Shown: piece after piece, positions 15,931-22,818 of the stretch
How the letters are laid out: each line of letters begins with the position of its first letter
Position numbering within the stretch: the first letter of the stretch is position 1
Source of the DNA: an uncultured Bacillota bacterium
GTDB lineage: Bacteria; Bacillota; Clostridia; Christensenellales; QAND01
Direction: 5' to 3'
Length of the DNA stretch: 48,066 bases
Assembly (NCBI GenBank): GCA_905208455.1
Contig: CAJLPK010000007.1
Span: 1 to 48,066 of the forward strand
Program-made: the position numbers and the translations under genes
Notes under the pieces: generated by a model
Told to the model about the DNA's origin: nothing
The model's input: the letters and a program-made list of their open reading frames with translations, nothing else
Databases searched by the model: none

Positions 15931-16962
15931 TTGGAAAAAATGAGGCTTGGAAAAACAGAACTGATGGTCACAAAAACATCGTTTGGCGCTTTGCCCATCC
16001 AGCGGGATGATTTTCCCACTGCCATACGGATCTTACGCAAGGCATTTGATGCGGGAATCAATTATTATGATACCGCAAGGTTTTATACGGACAGCGAGGA
16101 AAAGCTGGGCGCTGCTTTTTCGGATGTGCGCAAGGAGGTCATCATTTCCTCTAAATCCATGGGAAAGACCAAGCAGGAGGTCATCGACCATTGTATGCAG
16201 GGCCTTAGAAACATCCAATCGGATTATTTTGACCTTTATCAGCTTCATAATCCCTCTTCGTTGGATTATGAGGACCCGGATGGGCCGCTGGCCGGGCTTT
16301 TGGAATTGAAGAAAAAGGGATATGTAAGGCATATCGGCATTACCAATCATTCCCCCAAGATGGCAGTAGAGGCCATTGAATCCGGGGTGTTTGAAACGCT
16401 GCAGTTTCCGTTTTCTTATTTGTCGGGTGAGGTGGAGGATGATTTGCTGCGCCGCTGTAAGGAAAAAGATATGGGCTTTATTGCGATGAAGGCGCTGTCC
16501 GGCGGCCTAGTAGGCAATGTAACGGCGGCTTTTGCCTTTATTCGGCAGTATGATAATGTGGTGCCGATTTTCGGGATCCAGCACGAATGGGAGCTGGATG
16601 AATTCATTGCGCTGGATACGAACCCGCCGGAGATGGACGATGAGATGCGCCAGGTCATTGCAAAGGACAGAAAAGAACTGGCAGGAGAATTTTGCCGGTC
16701 CTGTGGATATTGTATGCCGTGCCCGCAGGGCATCAATATTCCAACGGCGGGGAGAATCCACCTATTGGCAACACGTTCTCCATATCAGCAGTTTTTGACC
16801 AAAAAATACAGGGATGAACAAAAGCTGGTAGAGAATTGTATCCATTGCGGGCAGTGCGCCAGCCGGTGTCCGTACCATTTGGATACGCCGGCCATGCTGG
16901 CCTCGCAGGCCAAAAAATTCTGGGCCTGGGCGGAGGAGCACAGAAGCGAGTGGACGGATTGA
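15931..16962 (+). CDS. Aldo/keto reductase with C-terminal [4Fe-4S] ferredoxin-like domain
   Basis: The 343-residue protein has an AKR TIM-barrel with D47 and Y52 (NYYDTARFY), a catalytic lysine in VIISSKS and histidine in LYQLHNPSS. After the barrel come two cysteine clusters, CRSCGYCMPCPQG and CIHCGQCASRCPYH, typical of the clostridial iron-sulfur AKR branch, which suggests electron transfer to or from ferredoxin rather than simple NADPH chemistry. The substrate is unknown. Translation probably starts at TTG 15931 (AAAAGGA upstream), with ATG 15940 as the alternative. It is divergent from the larA operon and may or may not share its metabolism. Confidence 0.9.
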   Translation: MEKMRLGKTELMVTKTSFGALPIQRDDFPTAIRILRKAFDAGINYYDTARFYTDSEEKLGAAFSDVRKEVIISSKSMGKTKQEVIDHCMQGLRNIQSDYFDLYQLHNPSSLDYEDPDGPLAGLLELKKKGYVRHIGITNHSPKMAVEAIESGVFETLQFPFSYLSGEVEDDLLRRCKEKDMGFIAMKALSGGLVGNVTAAFAFIRQYDNVVPIFGIQHEWELDEFIALDTNPPEMDDEMRQVIAKDRKELAGEFCRSCGYCMPCPQGINIPTAGRIHLLATRSPYQQFLTKKYRDEQKLVENCIHCGQCASRCPYHLDTPAMLASQAKKFWAWAEEHRSEWTD

Positions 16963-17010
16963 CCACGGCGCAAAGACGCGGATGAAAGGTGCACAGCGAT
17001 TGGCGGGGCA

Positions 17011-17175
17011 TGTCTCTAGGCTGGGCCGAAAGCAGAGCCAGCAGGTAAATGCTGCTAAGCTGTGAACGTATTGAATGCGAAAGGATAGACGTAAGCGGCC
17101 CCCCTGAAGCGGGAGTAAGAGCGAACGTATAAGAGGTCTGATGAGATGGCTTTCGGTATACCAGCCGAAAGCCAT
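17011..17175 (+). ncRNA. Structured-RNA-like stretch, possibly the 5' domain of an ORF-less group II intron relic
   Basis: The roughly 230-bp gap before the antiporter promoter has no coding potential I trust and is rich in short complementary segments: CAGAGCC/GGGCC pieces after TGTCTCTAGGCTGG, AGCAGG with TGCTGCT, CCCCTGAAGCGGG, and a perfect 11-bp hairpin (17146-17156 with 17165-17175, loop 17157-17164). The run of motifs, purine-rich with GTAAGCGGCC and AAGAGCGAACG, reminds me of domain I of bacterial group II introns. No domain V/VI and no maturase follow, so it would be a truncated relic. This is recall-based similarity only; another structured RNA is possible. Confidence 0.33.
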
Positions 17176-17193
17176 ACTCAATGGACTTGTGTT

Positions 17194-17220
17194 TTGACAG
17201 CAGACATAGTATAATATAAT
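17194..17220 (+). promoter_or_regulatory. Promoter of the fluoride riboswitch-antiporter transcript
   Basis: TTGACA (17194-17199) lies 15 bp before TATAAT (17215-17220). An overlapping TATAAT at 17210-17215 pairs with TTGTGT (17187-17192) at 17-bp spacing. Either places the transcription start just before the riboswitch. Confidence 0.65.
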
Positions 17221-17228
17221 GAAAAATG

Positions 17229-17315
17229 ATAGGGAATGAAGTACTCCCTCGGGCAACCGAAACCGCTTAACAGCTGATGACTTCTGCAATTTTAGCAGGA
17301 GCATTGGCTTTTTTT
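17229..17315 (+). promoter_or_regulatory. Fluoride riboswitch (crcB RNA motif) with intrinsic-terminator expression platform
   Basis: The aptamer matches the fluoride class: GGGA (17232-17235) pairs with TCCC (17245-17248); the loop strand GAAGT (17238-17242) can form the pseudoknot with ACTTC (17280-17284); AACCGC is followed by GCTGATGACTTCTGC, the signature 3' side. A TCGG-GCAA-CCGA hairpin is inserted between. The expression platform is explicit: GCTGATG plus CTTCTGC (17273-17287, one bulged A) pair with GCAGGAGCATTGGC (17295-17308) across loop AATTTTA, followed by seven T residues. This terminator uses the pseudoknot strand, so fluoride binding should block it and turn the downstream antiporter gene on. 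Confidence 0.88.
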
Positions 17316-17339
17316 GTTTCCTGCAGAAGGGGGTAAAAT

Positions 17340-18560
17340 ATGTTATTTTCTTTGGCCATGATTTTTTTGGGCGGCTTTGTATGCGCTGCCGTATGCGATA
17401 GGATAGGGCTTCCGCGTATTGTCGGCATGCTATTGGCGGGCATGATAATAGGCCCGCATGCATTGGGTCTTTTGGATGCCTCTATCCTGGGCGTTTCAGC
17501 AGACCTAAGGCAGGCAGCGCTGATCATTATCTTGCTCAAGGCGGGGCTGTCCTTGGATTTGGCAAGATTAAAGCAGGTAGGGCGGCCGGCATTGCTCATG
17601 AGCTTTGTGCCGGCCGGCTGTGAAATTGTAGGGTTTGTTTTTCTGGCGCCGATACTTTTGGGGCTGTCATACATAGAGGCGGCAGTGATGGGAACAGTCC
17701 TAGCGGCGGTATCGCCCGCTGTGGTGGTACCGAAAATGGTTGCGCTGACAGAGGAGGGCTATGGCGTCGATAAGGGGATCCCGCAAATGATTCTGGCAGG
17801 CGCTTCTATGGATGATGTATTTGTCATTGTGCTGTTTACGACATGTACCCGTTTGGCGCAGGGCGGCCGCTTTTCGGCAATCAGCCTTTTTTCTATCCCG
17901 GTTTCCATTGGGCTGGGCATACTTTCCGGCCTAATTCTGGGCATAGGACTGGCAAAGCTCTTTGATAGGCAGAGGAAAAGGCAGCAAGACATGCAGGGAA
18001 CGAGGAAAGGGCTGATACTTCTGGCCTGTGCATTTTTGTTGGTGAGCCTGGAAAACTGGCTGGAAGGCACAGTCCCAATCAGCGGCTTATTGGGCGTCAT
18101 GAGCATGGCGGTGATGGTACAGAGGCAAACGCCGCAAAAGGTAGGGCAGGATCTATCGCAAAAGTTTTCAAAGCTATGGCTGGCCGCTGAGCCGATTTTG
18201 TTTGTGCTGGTGGGTGCAGCGGTGGATATTTCCTATACGTCCGCTGCAGGCATCGGCGTGGTTGCACTGATTTTGCTGGCCTTGGTATTTCGGACTGCAG
18301 GCGTTGCGCTTTGCCTGATAGGGACGGCGCTTTCCCAAAAAGAACGGCTGTTTTGCATGATTGCCTATCTGCCGAAGGCAACAGTGCAAGCGGCCATTGG
18401 CTCAGTGCCGCTGGCGATGGGGCTTGCTTGCGGGCAGATGGTTCTGACGGTCGCGGCAGCAGCGATTCTAATCACAGCCCCTTTGGGGGCGATTGGGATG
18501 GAATACACCTATCGAAAGCTCTTGAGCAAGCGGCAGGAAAGGGAAAAGGCACGGGACTGA
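17340..18560 (+). CDS. Cation:proton antiporter family membrane protein (CPA superfamily), fluoride-riboswitch controlled
   Basis: The 406-residue polytopic membrane protein (about 12 hydrophobic segments) belongs to the Na+/H+ exchanger fold: conserved RIGLPRIVGMLLAGMIIGP near the N-terminus, the SPAVVVPKM segment, and an aspartate pair D158-D159 (GASMDDVFVI) at the position of the ion-binding DD/ND motif. The cytoplasmic loop around residue 210 is strongly charged. It is the only gene behind the fluoride riboswitch, with GGGGG upstream of the ATG. Antiporters are known among fluoride riboswitch targets beside crcB/Fluc and CLC-F; whether it moves fluoride, protons or Na+ to relieve fluoride stress is not decided by sequence. 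Confidence 0.88.
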   Translation: MLFSLAMIFLGGFVCAAVCDRIGLPRIVGMLLAGMIIGPHALGLLDASILGVSADLRQAALIIILLKAGLSLDLARLKQVGRPALLMSFVPAGCEIVGFVFLAPILLGLSYIEAAVMGTVLAAVSPAVVVPKMVALTEEGYGVDKGIPQMILAGASMDDVFVIVLFTTCTRLAQGGRFSAISLFSIPVSIGLGILSGLILGIGLAKLFDRQRKRQQDMQGTRKGLILLACAFLLVSLENWLEGTVPISGLLGVMSMAVMVQRQTPQKVGQDLSQKFSKLWLAAEPILFVLVGAAVDISYTSAAGIGVVALILLALVFRTAGVALCLIGTALSQKERLFCMIAYLPKATVQAAIGSVPLAMGLACGQMVLTVAAAAILITAPLGAIGMEYTYRKLLSKRQEREKARD

Positions 18561-18572
18561 TCCGTGCCTTTT
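18544..18572. terminator. Bidirectional terminator between antiporter and MATE genes
   Basis: An 11-bp perfect stem (18544-18554 with 18562-18572, AAAAGGCACGG arm) with a 7-base loop that contains the antiporter stop codon. A and T runs at the ends serve both convergent genes. Confidence 0.82.
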
Positions 18573-18590
18573 GCGCACTGAAAAGGGCGG

Positions 18591-19958
18591 CTATACGTTT
18601 GCTTCATAGGTAAGGGTGTGAATCCAGGCTCCGCTGCGCACCCGCCGCCTGCCGACAAAGAACTTGATGATCTCCCCCGGCGCCGTAAAAGCATAGACCC
18701 ACATGGCGGGAATATGCAGTACAAATGCAGCCAGGGCAACGGGAATGAGAATCAAGGTCCACTGGAAGCCGGCATCCAAAAACAATGAGAAACGCGCATC
18801 GCCGCCGCTGCGCAGAATGCCCACGACGATGAGGTTATTGATCATCAGGATAGGCAGCATACAGCCATAGATGCGGATGATATTCAGCGAAATGGCAATG
18901 ACATCCGGGCTGGCGTCATACAGGTGCATGATAAAGGGAGCCGCGATATTCAGCACAATGGCAACGCCGATGGCGATGAAGGGGATGATATGCATATAAC
19001 GTGTGGCATAGGTCTGAGCCTTTTTGAGGTTCCCCTCTCCAATGACCCGCCCGCACTGCACAGCGCATGCATTGCTGAGCCCAACAAAAATGACATATCC
19101 CATCTTATCAAAGGAATTGAAAATGCCCGTTGCTGCCGACATCTGGGTGCCGATCCTGGCATAGCACAGCATAACGGTAAACTGGGCCATGCTCCAAAAG
19201 CTTTCATTGAGAAAAACGGGCACCGCAAGGCCAAAATATTTTTTGATATGGGCCTTTGGTATGGGAAAGATGGGGATTTTTTTATCCAAGGCTGGGAAAT
19301 GGCGCACCTTCCGGATGGTAAACAACAGCGTACAGTCCACGATTTGGCTCAGCATAGAAGCGATGGCGGCCCCCTGGATGCCCAAGGCGGGCAGGCCGAG
19401 CTTTCCGTAGATCAAAATATAGTTAAAAACCACATTGACGCCAAGGCCTGTCAATGCTGTTGCCATGGGAAACTTTACATCGCCTGTGCCGCGCATGACA
19501 GCGCCCAGCATAAACCCTGCTCCAATAAAAGGATAGGAGAAGCAAACGATGGAAAGGTACTGTGCGCCGAGATGCAGCACCTCCGGATCGCTGGTAAACA
19601 GAAGGAGAAAGGTCTTGGGTGTCAAAGCGCACAAAACACAGAAGGCCCAGCCGATGATTTGTCCGCAGATTAGGGATAAGCCAAAGGTGCGCCGGATGCT
19701 CGGCAGATCCTGGCTGCCCCAAAACTGAGAGGTCAGCGCTGTGGTAGCGCTGGTGATCCCAAAGATAAAGATCAGGAAAACGAACGTAACCTGGCTGGCC
19801 TGCATCAAAGCGGCCAGGGCGTTGTCTCCCAAAGAGCCGATCATGAGGTTGTCCACCATGGTCATAGAACTGGCAACCAACTGCTGGAGCATCATCGGAA
19901 TGGCAAGCTTGCGCAATGTGCTGTAAAAAGAACGATCCTCAAAGCCAAAAAAAGACAC
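18591..19958 (-). CDS. MATE family multidrug/toxin exporter
   Basis: The 455-residue protein has 12 hydrophobic segments in two homologous halves: LAIPMMLQQLVASSMTMVDNLMIG near the start and GLAVPVFLNESFWSMAQFTVM at the middle, with MRGTGDVKFPM and LRSGGDARFSLF as the paired loop motifs. MATE proteins export cationic compounds using Na+ or H+ gradients. I set the start at GTG 19956-19958 (GGAGGGG just upstream); the longer reading from a TTG at 19979 would place the ribosome binding site inside the gene. Substrate unknown. Confidence 0.92.
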   Translation of the reverse strand: MSFFGFEDRSFYSTLRKLAIPMMLQQLVASSMTMVDNLMIGSLGDNALAALMQASQVTFVFLIFIFGITSATTALTSQFWGSQDLPSIRRTFGLSLICGQIIGWAFCVLCALTPKTFLLLFTSDPEVLHLGAQYLSIVCFSYPFIGAGFMLGAVMRGTGDVKFPMATALTGLGVNVVFNYILIYGKLGLPALGIQGAAIASMLSQIVDCTLLFTIRKVRHFPALDKKIPIFPIPKAHIKKYFGLAVPVFLNESFWSMAQFTVMLCYARIGTQMSAATGIFNSFDKMGYVIFVGLSNACAVQCGRVIGEGNLKKAQTYATRYMHIIPFIAIGVAIVLNIAAPFIMHLYDASPDVIAISLNIIRIYGCMLPILMINNLIVVGILRSGGDARFSLFLDAGFQWTLILIPVALAAFVLHIPAMWVYAFTAPGEIIKFFVGRRRVRSGAWIHTLTYEANV

Positions 19959-20035
19959 TTGATCCCCTCCCTCATACAAACAAGTGTGTTACTACCACTC
20001 TATCAGAGAAATGAGAGGAACGCAACCAACAAAAG

Positions 20036-20059
20036 AAAAAACCGCGAAAGCGGTTTTTT
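20036..20059. terminator. Bidirectional terminator between Rrf2 and MATE genes
   Basis: A 10-bp stem AAAAAACCGC / GCGGTTTTTT with a GAAA loop. It ends the Rrf2 transcript on the minus strand. Confidence 0.85.
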
Positions 20060-20496
20060 CAGCATATATTTTCGTTCTCAGATTGCTTTTCATTGTATCG
20101 GCATACAAGATCCCAGAGCGTAAGATGGTCTACAACGGAGGAGATAGCCTCCTGTATCTTTTGCCAAACCTCTAAAGTAACACAGGTTTCCTGGCGGGAA
20201 CAGCGGTTTTCCCCCTCCAAACAGGAGACAGGCGCAAGCTCCCCCTCTACGGCCCGAAGCACCATGCCTACTGTGATTTCTTCAGGCTTTATAGCCAGAC
20301 GATACCCGCCCTGTGCGCCGCGGACGCTTTGCACCAGCATCGCCCGGTGCAGCTGGGTGATGATCTGTTCTAAATATTTGCCGGATATTTCCTGATTTTT
20401 GGCAATCTCCTTGACGGATACCCATTGGTTGGCATCGTGCAGAGCCAATTCCAGCATAAGCCGCAGCGCATAGCGGCCTTTGGTCGAAATCTTCAT
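20059..20496 (-). CDS. Rrf2 family transcriptional regulator (IscR/CymR-like)
   Basis: The 145-residue regulator begins with the typical MKISTKGRYALRLMLELA and has a winged helix-turn-helix (IAKNQEISGKYLEQII recognition region, then SVRGAQGGYRLA). Three cysteines, C92, C99 and C105, lie where IscR carries its [2Fe-2S] ligands (C92, C98, C104), so an iron-sulfur cofactor is plausible; the first spacing is one residue longer. The start at ATG 20494-20496 is chosen because AAGGAGGG lies immediately upstream. The gene stands alone; its own promoter carries a 27-bp palindrome, suggesting autoregulation. The sulfur or iron-sulfur genes it might control are not in the window. Confidence 0.88.
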   Translation of the reverse strand: MKISTKGRYALRLMLELALHDANQWVSVKEIAKNQEISGKYLEQIITQLHRAMLVQSVRGAQGGYRLAIKPEEITVGMVLRAVEGELAPVSCLEGENRCSRQETCVTLEVWQKIQEAISSVVDHLTLWDLVCRYNEKQSENENIC

Positions 20497-20516
20497 CCAA
20501 TCCCTCCTTGCCATAT

Positions 20517-20549
20517 CCCTATTATGCCATAGGAATTATAGGGAAGCAA
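20517..20549 (-). promoter_or_regulatory. Rrf2 promoter with overlapping 27-bp palindromic operator
   Basis: On the minus strand, TTGCTT (20544-20549) and CATAAT (20521-20526) are 17 bp apart. Positions 20517-20543 form a near-perfect 27-bp palindrome with outer arms CCCTAT and ATAGGG and inner arms matching except at a few central positions. It covers the spacer and the -10 box, the classic layout for repression by the Rrf2 protein encoded downstream. Confidence 0.72.
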
Positions 20550-20557
20550 GCGGGGAT

Positions 20558-21388
20558 CTATTCCAATCCTACGATGGTGCAGGGCACAGTCTCTGCCAGC
20601 AAATCGCTGAGATGGTGTTTGGCATGGCCTATGATGACATGCGTACCGGATAATGCGGATTTCAGGGCAAATTCAAGCTTCGACTTGGCGCCATTGGCGC
20701 CGGGTCTGCTGGCGCCGACACAGTGGCTCTGCATTTCGCGTACCTTGGCAATGAGCTGTTCCGGCGTTTTGGCGGTAATGGAACGGATCAGCGTGGAGGG
20801 ATCGCCGGGGTCGGCATAGATACCGTCCACGCCTGTCATCAACAGCAGGGTGCGGGCATGCACGGCCTCTGCAATGACGGCGGCCGTCTCATCGTTGTCT
20901 ATACACTCCACCACATCCGTGTGCTGTTGTTTGAGAACGCTCAGCTCCATCTTGCGGTTTTCCGTAAAGGAGACAGGGTCGTTGTAATTGACGATGGGAA
21001 TGGCGTTCTGCTTGGCAGCCCGGAAAAACAGGCCTTGCAGGTGCGCCCGTTTTACCGGGTCGTTGAAGTGCTGGTGCTCTACCAGCACCTGGCGGACGGA
21101 ATACTTCGGGTCGATAAAACGGCGATAGTTTTCCATTAGGATGGCTTGCCCCTGCGCAGCATAGTCGGTTTTTACATCGTCCATAGAGCCTTCAAGCTCG
21201 CAGCCATGGCGGCGCAGATAGTCCAGGCGGCCAATCTCCGTTGCGCCGGAGGATACCCAGATCATGCCGGGGTGCAGGGCATGCCCCAGGCGGGAGAAAA
21301 TGTTATAGTCGATGTCATGATCTTCGGGACGGATCAGGGCCATAGAGCCGATCTTACCCACAACGTCAATGCGAGGCTGTGTATTCAT
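20558..21388 (-). CDS. Amino acid kinase family protein (glutamate 5-kinase/UMP kinase-like)
   Basis: The 276-residue protein has the amino acid kinase fold: KIGSMALI phosphate loop, VSSGATEIG, an IDNDET acidic segment near residue 164, LLMTGVDGIYADPGDPSTLI as in glutamate 5-kinases, and an ATP-site lysine region GANGAKSKLEFA. The canonical ProB GGMxTK motif is altered and no PUA domain is present, so assignment to proline synthesis is unsafe. No proA is nearby. It overlaps the end of rmuC by ATGA and has its own GGAGG ribosome binding site, so the two are translated from one mRNA. Phosphoryl acceptor unknown. Confidence 0.75.
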   Translation of the reverse strand: MNTQPRIDVVGKIGSMALIRPEDHDIDYNIFSRLGHALHPGMIWVSSGATEIGRLDYLRRHGCELEGSMDDVKTDYAAQGQAILMENYRRFIDPKYSVRQVLVEHQHFNDPVKRAHLQGLFFRAAKQNAIPIVNYNDPVSFTENRKMELSVLKQQHTDVVECIDNDETAAVIAEAVHARTLLLMTGVDGIYADPGDPSTLIRSITAKTPEQLIAKVREMQSHCVGASRPGANGAKSKLEFALKSALSGTHVIIGHAKHHLSDLLAETVPCTIVGLE

Positions 21389-22752
21389 GGCTTTTCTTCC
21401 TCCGTGGAATCGTTTGCGTCAAAGGCGTCTATCGCCTCTAAGGACAAAATCTGCTGGCTTTGCAGCTCCGGCAGGCTGTCTATCCGGCTCAGCTTGCGCT
21501 GGATCTGCCTGGTGCGTGTCCCGACGAGGGTTTCCAGCTTACTGGAGGCTGTTTCCAGCTGCTTTTGCGTGGCGGCCAGAGCATCCCCGAATTTGTTAAA
21601 TTCGGTTTTGACAGCGCCCAGGATCTTCCACACCTCGCTGGTATGCTTTTGGATGGCCAGCGTGCGGAAGCCCATTTGCAGGCTGTTTAGGATAGCGCTC
21701 ATGGTCGTGGGGCCGGCGATATTGATATGATAATCCCGCTGCAGGGCTTCGACAAGCCCCCGGCGTACAACTTCTGCATAAAGCCCCTCAAAGGGAAGGA
21801 ACATAATGGCAAAATCCGTTGTATACGGCGGGTCGATATATTTGGTAGCAATGTCCTTGGCAAACGAGCGGATGGTACGGTCCAAATGCTTGCCTGCCTC
21901 GGCAATGGCCGTGCTGTCGCCCGTATCATAAGCGTCCTGAAGCTGGGCATAAGCATCGGCAGGGAACTTGGCGTCGACAGGAAGGTAAACAAAGCCCCCC
22001 TCCTCATCGCCGGGAAACTTGACCGCATATTCCACGCGTTCAGAAGAGCCGTGCCTGGTAGCGACATTGGTCTCGTACTGCTCCGGCGTCAAAATTTGAT
22101 CCAGGATGGAGCCAAGCTGAATTTCTCCTACGATGCCGCGCGTCTTTACATTGGAAAGCACCTTTTTCAGATCGCCTACGCCGCTGGCAAGCGTCTGCAT
22201 TTCCCCTAGACCCTTATAGACCTGCTCCAGCCTGTCGTTGACCAGGCGGAACGACTGCCCGATACGGTCTTCCAGCGTTTTTTGCAGCTTTTCATCGACT
22301 GTGGCGCGCATTTGCTCTAATTTTTGGCTGTTATCCTCCTGCATGGTACGGATGCGGTGCTCCATGGTCTGCCGCATTTGCTCCAGCTGCTGCTCGGTTT
22401 GCACAGTCAGCCGAGCCACGCGGTCGTCCATAAGCTTCAGGCCGTTGTCCATGGTGCGCTGCAAGGTATCGTTGCGCTGGGTAATTTGCAGATTCAGTTC
22501 TGCTAAACGCTTATCCTGCAGTGCTGAGGACTGCGATTGAGAAGCGGCGAGCAGTTCGGATAAATTTTTGACAGAGCTTTGCACGGACTGCGAGGTTTCC
22601 TGGCGCGAAAGGCGCAGCTCCTGCTGCAGGTCGCGCTGCATACGCTCCAATGAGCCATCCGATTTCGGTTTCCCTGCCTTGGAAAGCGCAACAAGGCCAA
22701 CGATAAGGCTGGCGGCGCTGAGCGCCAAAAGCAGATAGATCCACCAATCCAT
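21385..22752 (-). CDS. rmuC: RmuC family DNA recombination protein
   Basis: The 455-residue protein has an N-terminal transmembrane helix (WWIYLLLALSAASLIVGLVAL), a long coiled coil (about residues 30-185, many Q/E/R heptads) and the conserved RmuC nuclease-like domain with RGIVGEIQLGSILDQIL, LPVDAKFPADAY, YIDPPYTTDFAIMFLPFEGLYAE and GPTTMSAILNSLQMGFRTLAI. RmuC limits recombination at inverted repeats. The start is ATG 22750-22752, six bases after AGGAGG; the codon before it is a TTG. The amino acid kinase gene overlaps its end. Confidence 0.93.
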   Translation of the reverse strand: MDWWIYLLLALSAASLIVGLVALSKAGKPKSDGSLERMQRDLQQELRLSRQETSQSVQSSVKNLSELLAASQSQSSALQDKRLAELNLQITQRNDTLQRTMDNGLKLMDDRVARLTVQTEQQLEQMRQTMEHRIRTMQEDNSQKLEQMRATVDEKLQKTLEDRIGQSFRLVNDRLEQVYKGLGEMQTLASGVGDLKKVLSNVKTRGIVGEIQLGSILDQILTPEQYETNVATRHGSSERVEYAVKFPGDEEGGFVYLPVDAKFPADAYAQLQDAYDTGDSTAIAEAGKHLDRTIRSFAKDIATKYIDPPYTTDFAIMFLPFEGLYAEVVRRGLVEALQRDYHINIAGPTTMSAILNSLQMGFRTLAIQKHTSEVWKILGAVKTEFNKFGDALAATQKQLETASSKLETLVGTRTRQIQRKLSRIDSLPELQSQQILSLEAIDAFDANDSTEEEKP

Positions 22753-22770
22753 CAAATCCCTCCTAAGCGG

Positions 22771-22799
22771 AAAAGAGGCCGCGTACCAACACGGCCTCT
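22771..22799 (-). terminator. Intrinsic terminator of tkt
   Basis: An 8-bp stem (22774-22781 with 22792-22799, AGAGGCCG/CGGCCTCT) ends in TTTT on the minus strand. The T-run is short, so read-through into rmuC is possible. Confidence 0.6.
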
Positions 22800-22818
22800 G
22801 AATGGGTCTAAGATTTGG

